A DNA stretch of 19,676 bases from Hyphomicrobium_A sp041659545 (GTDB lineage: Bacteria > Pseudomonadota > Alphaproteobacteria > Rhizobiales > Hyphomicrobiaceae): positions 1 to 19,676 of the forward strand of contig JBAZYB010000048.1 in the NCBI GenBank assembly GCA_041659545.1, written 5' to 3'. Each line of letters opens with the position of its first letter. The first letter of the stretch is position 1. The position numbers and the translations under genes were made by a program. Below the pieces are notes generated by a model that searched no databases, had not been told where the DNA came from, and saw only the letters and a list, made by a program, of their open reading frames with translations. Positions 12,626 through 19,676 of this stretch are shown one piece after another.

Positions 12626-13341
12626 CACGCTTGCTCCTTCGCGCCGGTTGCTTCTCCGCCGGCACTACGCTGCTTGAAGGCGCCAGGACGCGGTGCATCC
12701 TTGTGTGGCTGCTTCAAAACGGCGTCGCGCACCAGCACCCAGCCACCCTTCGAGCCAGGTACTGCGCCCCGTACCATGAGAAGGCCGCGATCGACGTCGG
12801 TCTTCACCACGACGAGGTTCTGCGTCGTCACCCGCTCCGAGCCCATGTGGCCGGCCATCTTCTTGCCCTTGAACACCTTACCGGGGTCCTGGCGCTGACC
12901 GGTCGAACCGAGGCTGCGGTGGCTGAGCGACACGCCGTGCGTCGCTCTCAGGCCGCCGAAGTTCCAGCGCTTCATCGCGCCCTGGAAACCCTTGCCCTGG
13001 TTCGTGCCCGTCACGTCGACGAACTGACCAGGAACAAAATGGTCGGCGGTGATTTCAGCACCCACCTCGATCAGGTTCTCGGGAGTAACCCGGAACTCGA
13101 CGAGCTTGCGCTTCGGCTCAACCATGGCGATGGCAAAGTTCTGCCGATCGGCCCTGGTCAGGCGCGCTGGCTTCCTCTTGCCGGCACCCAGCTGAAGCGC
13201 CGTGTAGCCGTTCTTGTCATTGGTGCGATGACCGACAACCTGAACGTTGTCGAGCTTCAACACGGTCACGGGGATATGCTCCCCGTTGTCCGTGAAGATG
13301 CGGGTCATGCCCACCTTCTGTGCGATTACCCCGGAACGCAT
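12625..13341 (-). CDS. rplC: 50S ribosomal protein L3
   Basis: L3 starts large-subunit assembly, with an extension close to the peptidyl transferase centre. The 238-residue product begins MRSGVIAQKVGMTRIFTDNG and has the extension with TGTNQGKGFQGAMKRWNFGG (the glutamine methylated by PrmB in E. coli lies in this segment), then THGVSLSHRSLGSTGQRQDP and KKMAGHMGSERVTTQNLVVV. About 30 extra residues rich in Lys, Pro, Gly and Ala follow at the C-terminus compared with E. coli (209). ATG start, 61 nt after rpsJ. Its stop overlaps the rplD start. Confidence 0.98.
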   Translation of the reverse strand: MRSGVIAQKVGMTRIFTDNGEHIPVTVLKLDNVQVVGHRTNDKNGYTALQLGAGKRKPARLTRADRQNFAIAMVEPKRKLVEFRVTPENLIEVGAEITADHFVPGQFVDVTGTNQGKGFQGAMKRWNFGGLRATHGVSLSHRSLGSTGQRQDPGKVFKGKKMAGHMGSERVTTQNLVVVKTDVDRGLLMVRGAVPGSKGGWVLVRDAVLKQPHKDAPRPGAFKQRSAGGEATGAKEQA

Positions 13342-13402
13342 GAGAGCATTCCTTCCTTCTTAATTCTCGGCGCCTAGCGACCACCGCCGGCCCGAATTGT
13401 CC

Positions 13403-13711
13403 TTAGAGCTTGATCTCGACGTCCACACCCGCGGCCAAGTCGAGCTTCATCAGCGCGTCAACCGTCTGAGGTGTCGGGTCGACTATGTCCAACAGGCGCT
13501 TGTGAGTGCGCATCTCGAACTGGTCACGGCTCTTCTTGTCGATGTGCGGAGACCGGTTGACGGTGAACCGCTCAAACCGCGTCGGCAACGGAATGGGTCC
13601 GCGCACCTCCGCGCCGGTGCGCTTCGCCGTATTGACGATCTCCCGCGTCGAGGCATCGAGAATTCGATGATCGAATGCCTTGAGCCGGATGCGAATATTC
13701 TGGCCGTTCAT
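13403..13711 (-). CDS. rpsJ: 30S ribosomal protein S10 (NusE)
   Basis: S10 is in the head of the small subunit and, as NusE, also joins NusB and NusG in transcription antitermination. The 102-residue product starts MNGQNIRIRLKAFDHRILDA, contains the RGPIPLPTRFERFTVNRSPH loop and HIDKKSRDQFEMRTHKRLLD, and ends LDLAAGVDVEIKL. An in-frame GTG three codons upstream (13720) is less likely, because MNGQNIRIR is the usual Hyphomicrobiales start. The ribosome binding site is weak. It lies 62 nt after tuf, immediately behind a terminator-like hairpin. Confidence 0.98.
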   Translation of the reverse strand: MNGQNIRIRLKAFDHRILDASTREIVNTAKRTGAEVRGPIPLPTRFERFTVNRSPHIDKKSRDQFEMRTHKRLLDIVDPTPQTVDALMKLDLAAGVDVEIKL

Positions 13712-13723
13712 GTCCCGCACTCT

Positions 13724-13759
13724 TTCAAAAGGAAGAAGCGCCCAACAACCGGGCGCTCC
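13724..13759 (-). terminator. Terminator-like hairpin between tuf and rpsJ
   Basis: Downstream of tuf the transcript can form a stem of AGCGCCC with GGGCGCT (7 perfect bp, extendable to 9 with one G-U) around a 7-nt loop, followed by the pyrimidine-rich TTCTTCCTTTT. It looks like a weak intrinsic terminator or attenuator. Only 24 nt separate it from rpsJ and I see no promoter in the 62-nt spacer, so some read-through or a promoter inside tuf would be needed to express the S10 genes. Confidence 0.55.
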
Positions 13760-13773
13760 CTCGCCTTTTTGCC

Positions 13774-14964
<1,191 letters not shown>

Positions 14965-15057
14965 CGTGGCTCTCCACTTAAGTTGTCGGTCCGTTTTTTA
15001 GACCGGTCTTGACTACAAAGGCCCGCTCGCAAGCGCGCCCAAACCTGTTTTTCGCAG

Positions 15058-17151
<2,094 letters not shown>

Positions 17152-17171
17152 GTGCTCTCAGCGCTCCGAAT

Positions 17172-17642
17172 TCACCAGCGATAATGGGAGAAGGCGCGGT
17201 TCGCCTCCGCCATCTTGTGGGTGTCTTCCCGCTTCTTGACTGCGGTGCCGCGATTGTTGGCAGCGTCCAGCAGCTCGCCCGAAAGGCGATCCACCATGGT
17301 ATTCTCATTACGAGCGCGGGCCGCAGTGATCAGCCAGCGAATGGCAAGTGCCTGACGGCGCTCCGGACGAACTTCAACCGGAACCTGATAGGTCGCACCA
17401 CCGACGCGGCGAGAACGAACCTCAACAGCAGGCATGACGTTGTCGAGCGCCGAGCGGAACAACTGCACGGGGTCAGACTTCGCCTTCTGCTCCATGCGCT
17501 CGAAGGCACCGTAAACGATGCGCTCGGCGACCGACTTCTTACCCTGCTCCATCACCGCGTTCATGAACTTGGTGATGACGACGTCACCGAACTTGGGGTC
17601 CGGATTGACGACGCGCTTTTCGGCACTGTGACGACGGGACAT
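17172..17642 (-). CDS. rpsG: 30S ribosomal protein S7
   Basis: S7 nucleates assembly of the small-subunit head and contacts E-site tRNA; in E. coli it represses the str operon through a structure in the rpsL-rpsG spacer. The 156-residue product starts MSRRHSAEKRVVNPDPKFGD and contains ITKFMNAVMEQGKKSVAERI, VEVRSRRVGGATYQVPVEVR and ENTMVDRLSGELLDAANNRG, ending AEANRAFSHYRW. Full length for the family. ATG start. It follows rpsL after a 97-nt spacer containing three hairpins. Confidence 0.99.
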   Translation of the reverse strand: MSRRHSAEKRVVNPDPKFGDVVITKFMNAVMEQGKKSVAERIVYGAFERMEQKAKSDPVQLFRSALDNVMPAVEVRSRRVGGATYQVPVEVRPERRQALAIRWLITAARARNENTMVDRLSGELLDAANNRGTAVKKREDTHKMAEANRAFSHYRW

Positions 17643-17679
17643 CTAGCTTCAGCCCTTCGCTGCAAATCTCTCAATGACA

Positions 17680-17741
17680 ATGGGCCGGCTTACCGGCCCA
17701 TGGTGCCCGCCTCTCGCGGGCCGATCGCCCCGGGGGCGATC
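17680..17741 (-). promoter_or_regulatory. Three tandem hairpins in the rpsL-rpsG spacer
   Basis: Between rpsL and rpsG the transcript can form three consecutive perfect stems: 17723-17741 (GATCGCCC/GGGCGATC, 8 bp, overlapping the rpsL stop codon), 17705-17721 (GCCCGC/GCGGGC, 6 bp, loop GAGAG) and 17680-17701 (ATGGGCCGG/CCGGCCCAT, 9 bp, loop TAAG). None has a U-run. In E. coli the equivalent spacer is the S7 translational repressor site; a similar role here is inferred from position only. Confidence 0.55.
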
Positions 17742-18111
17742 ACTTCGGTCTCTTGGCACCGTACTTCGAACGGCGCTGCTTACGGTCGGCGACACCCTGG
17801 GTATCAAGGACACCGCGGATGATGTGATAACGAACGCCGGGAAGATCTTTGACGCGGCCGCCGCGGATGAGCACGACAGAGTGCTCCTGCAGATTGTGGC
17901 CCTCGCCAGGGATATAGCCGATGACCTCGTAGCCGTTGGTCAGGCGGATCTTGGCAACTTTACGCAGAGCCGAGTTCGGCTTCTTCGGCGTCGTCGTATA
18001 GACGCGTGTGCACACGCCGCGCTTCTGAGGGCACGCTTCCATGTGACGCGATTTCTCGCGGTACGTCTTCTGAGTCCGGGGCTTCCGGATCAACTGTTGA
18101 ATCGTCGGCAT
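17740..18111 (-). CDS. rpsL: 30S ribosomal protein S12
   Basis: S12 lies at the decoding centre and sets translational accuracy; mutations in it give streptomycin resistance. The 123-residue product starts MPTIQQLIRKPRTQKTYREK and contains EACPQKRGVCTRVYTTTPKK (Lys43 and Lys44), GEGHNLQEHSVVLIRGGRVK (Lys88) and DLPGVRYH (Asp89, the usual RimO methylthiolation site). Lys43 and Lys88 are wild type, so no classic resistance allele is present. I chose the ATG at 18111 for family fit. An in-frame ATG 12 codons upstream would add a basic MRQPGKRGRKRR extension. It is the first gene of the str operon. Confidence 0.98.
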   Translation of the reverse strand: MPTIQQLIRKPRTQKTYREKSRHMEACPQKRGVCTRVYTTTPKKPNSALRKVAKIRLTNGYEVIGYIPGEGHNLQEHSVVLIRGGRVKDLPGVRYHIIRGVLDTQGVADRKQRRSKYGAKRPK

Positions 18112-18162
18112 GCGCCTCTTCCGTCCACGCTTGCCCGGCTGACGCATGCGCCAAACCGAACC

Positions 18163-18197
18163 TGCCAAGCACACACCCCGAAGGGGCGTGCCCGGCA
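18163..18197 (-). promoter_or_regulatory. GC hairpin in the str leader
   Basis: CACGCCCC pairs with GGGGTGTG (18172-18190, 8 bp with one G-U) around a TTC loop, and flanking TGCC and GGCA can extend the stem across an internal loop. It lies about 50 nt upstream of rpsL, just after a six-U run in the transcript. Its 5' side overlaps CGTGC (18195-18199), which can instead pair with GCACG (18219-18223), so it competes with an alternative fold. Confidence 0.45.
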
Positions 18198-18199
18198 CG

Positions 18200-18262
18200 A
18201 AAAAACCAGAGGATCATGCGTGCTCGGATGAGCAGCAGATCATGGTCCGAATTTGTCCTCTG
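18200..18262 (-). promoter_or_regulatory. Candidate attenuator in the str leader
   Basis: CAGAGGA (18256-18262) can pair with TCCTCTG (18207-18213), enclosing a second stem TCGGA/TCCGA (18246-18250 with 18224-18228). Directly after the outer stem comes GTTTTTT (U-run at 18200-18205). The layout resembles an intrinsic terminator with a large branched loop. The outer stem is only 7 bp, so any termination would be weak or conditional. A short reading frame (18214-18243) lies inside the loop. Inferred by eye. Confidence 0.35.
18214..18243 (-). CDS. Possible 9-codon leader peptide upstream of rpsL
   Basis: An ATG at 18243 opens a frame MICCSSEHA ending in TGA at 18214-18216, immediately before the right arm of the terminator-like stem. 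AGAGGA, which could serve as a ribosome binding site, lies about 12 nt upstream and is itself in the left arm of that stem; the spacing is longer than ideal. If translated, a ribosome at the stop codon would cover the right arm. Such a short frame can occur by chance, so this is a hypothesis only; it resembles no leader peptide I know. Confidence 0.2.
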   Translation of the reverse strand: MICCSSEHA

Positions 18263-18322
18263 CTTTGCGACGATAGCGTTTAGGGCAAGGCGTCCAGAAT
18301 AAGGGGACGCAGAATTTGTCCT
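18249..18322 (-). repeat. Two direct copies of an 11-nt element in the str leader
   Basis: AGGACAAATTC occurs twice in the same orientation, at 18312-18322 and 18249-18259, 63 nt apart, both in the predicted untranslated leader of rpsL (about +20 and +83 from the predicted start). The second copy overlaps the left arms of the terminator-like fold. The copies may be protein-binding or RNA-structural elements; no known motif is recognised. Confidence 0.6.
18290..18310 (-). promoter_or_regulatory. Hairpin between the two leader repeats
   Basis: GCGTCC pairs with GGACGC (6 perfect bp) around a 9-nt loop, located between the two copies of the 11-nt leader element and directly after the first. No U-run follows. 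Part of the structured str leader; function unknown. Confidence 0.4.
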
Positions 18323-18347
18323 ACCACCTACCGTGAGAGTGGGGTGA

Positions 18348-18376
18348 CCTATATACAGCCAGCTGAATCCGGTCAA
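18348..18376 (-). promoter_or_regulatory. Candidate sigma70-type promoter of the str operon
   Basis: On the minus strand TTGACC (-35, 18371-18376) is followed after 17 nt by TATAGG (-10, 18348-18353); the overlapping TATATA (18350-18355) gives a 15-nt spacing. An extended-type TG lies upstream of the -10. It sits downstream of the rpoC terminator and ahead of rpsL, so it is the expected promoter for rpsL-rpsG-fusA-tuf and probably contributes to the genes beyond. Predicted start is near 18341. Confidence 0.7.
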
Positions 18377-18386
18377 CACCGCGGAG

Positions 18387-18400
18387 ATAATTTTTTACTA
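18387..18400 (-). promoter_or_regulatory. AT-rich tract, possible UP element
   Basis: A tract of about 14 A/T-rich bases (TAGTAAAAAATTA on the transcribed sense strand) lies about 10 nt upstream of the -35 element, roughly -47 to -60. It stands out in GC-rich surroundings. Position and composition fit a distal UP element contacted by the RNA polymerase alpha C-terminal domain, as expected for a strongly expressed str promoter. Confidence 0.45.
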
Positions 18401-18447
18401 CGCACCCGGCAATAGCGACACCATGTGCCTTCTTGCGCTGCCCGCAC

Positions 18448-18479
18448 AAAAAAGCGCGGCCACGATGTGTGGCCGCGCT
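18448..18479 (-). terminator. Intrinsic terminator of rpoC (rpoBC unit)
   Basis: A perfect 11-bp stem (AGCGCGGCCAC with GTGGCCGCGCT), a 5-nt loop and a run of six T residues follow the rpoC stop codon by about 24 nt. This is the clearest intrinsic terminator in the window. It separates the rpoBC transcript from the str operon, which has its own promoter about 70 nt further on. Confidence 0.93.
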
Positions 18480-18502
18480 GATTAACGAACGGCAAAATTG
18501 CC

Positions 18503-19676
<1,174 letters not shown>

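Larger units (their letters stand above)
18112..18502. other. Gene-free stretch between rpoC and rpsL
   Basis: This is the only stretch over 300 nt without a recognised gene. In transcription order it holds the rpoC terminator (18448-18479, preceded by the palindrome GGCAATTTTGCC at 18491-18502), an AT-rich tract and promoter (18348-18400), and a leader of about 230 nt with two copies of an 11-mer, an interior hairpin (18290-18310), a terminator-like fold enclosing a 9-codon reading frame (18200-18262), and a GC hairpin (18163-18197) before rpsL. Longer frames crossing it on either strand resemble no known protein. Confidence 0.8.

Noticed and set aside
14965..15057. Possible promoter or terminator in the fusA-tuf spacer
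   Set aside because: Only weak palindromes (AGACCGGTCT; CGGTC/GACCG around an A-rich loop) and no convincing -35/-10 pair at acceptable spacing. Nothing firm can be called.
17960..18379. 139-codon minus-strand frame across the str leader and start of rpsL
   Set aside because: It runs into rpsL in a different frame, resembles no known protein, and covers the promoter and leader structures.

Overview
The window is a run of housekeeping translation and transcription genes, all on the minus strand. Reading right to left in transcription order it holds: the 3' end of rpoC; the str operon (rpsL, rpsG, fusA, tuf); the S10 genes (rpsJ, rplC, rplD, rplW, rplB, rpsS, rplV, rpsC, rplP, rpmC, rpsQ); the spc genes (rplN, rplX, rplE, rpsN, rpsH, rplF, rplR, rpsE, rpmD, rplO, secY, adk); and the start of the alpha operon (rpsM, rpsK and the 5' end of rpoA, cut by the window edge). 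That is 31 protein genes, two of them partial. I see no tRNA, rRNA, CRISPR array, insertion sequence or prophage sequence.

The organism is most likely an alphaproteobacterium of the Hyphomicrobiales (Rhizobiales) type. The signs are high GC, tuf running directly into rpsJ, adk directly after secY, no rpmJ between secY and rpsM, no rpsD between rpsK and rpoA, a short-LID adenylate kinase, a zinc-free 101-residue S14, and protein starts such as MNGQNIRIRLKAFDHR for S10. I cannot name a genus from sequence alone.

Regulatory layout: rpoC ends at a textbook intrinsic terminator. It is followed by the only long gene-free stretch (18112-18502), which holds a good sigma70-type promoter with an AT-rich upstream tract and a leader of about 230 nt before rpsL. 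The leader contains a repeated 11-mer, a possible 9-codon reading frame nested in a terminator-like fold, and a strong GC hairpin. From tuf to adk the genes are packed with short gaps or 1-4 nt overlaps. Structured spacers lie at rpsL-rpsG, tuf-rpsJ, rplN-rpsQ, rplO-secY, adk-rpsM, rpsM-rpsK and rpsK-rpoA. A second clear promoter candidate sits between adk and rpsM, so rpsM-rpsK-rpoA can probably be transcribed separately.

The gene content is conventional and I found no new multi-gene system. The points worth a second look are the str leader, the structured spacers, three repeated GTGATG gene junctions, a non-standard loop in ribosomal protein L2, and low-complexity tails on L5, L22, S3 and L15.
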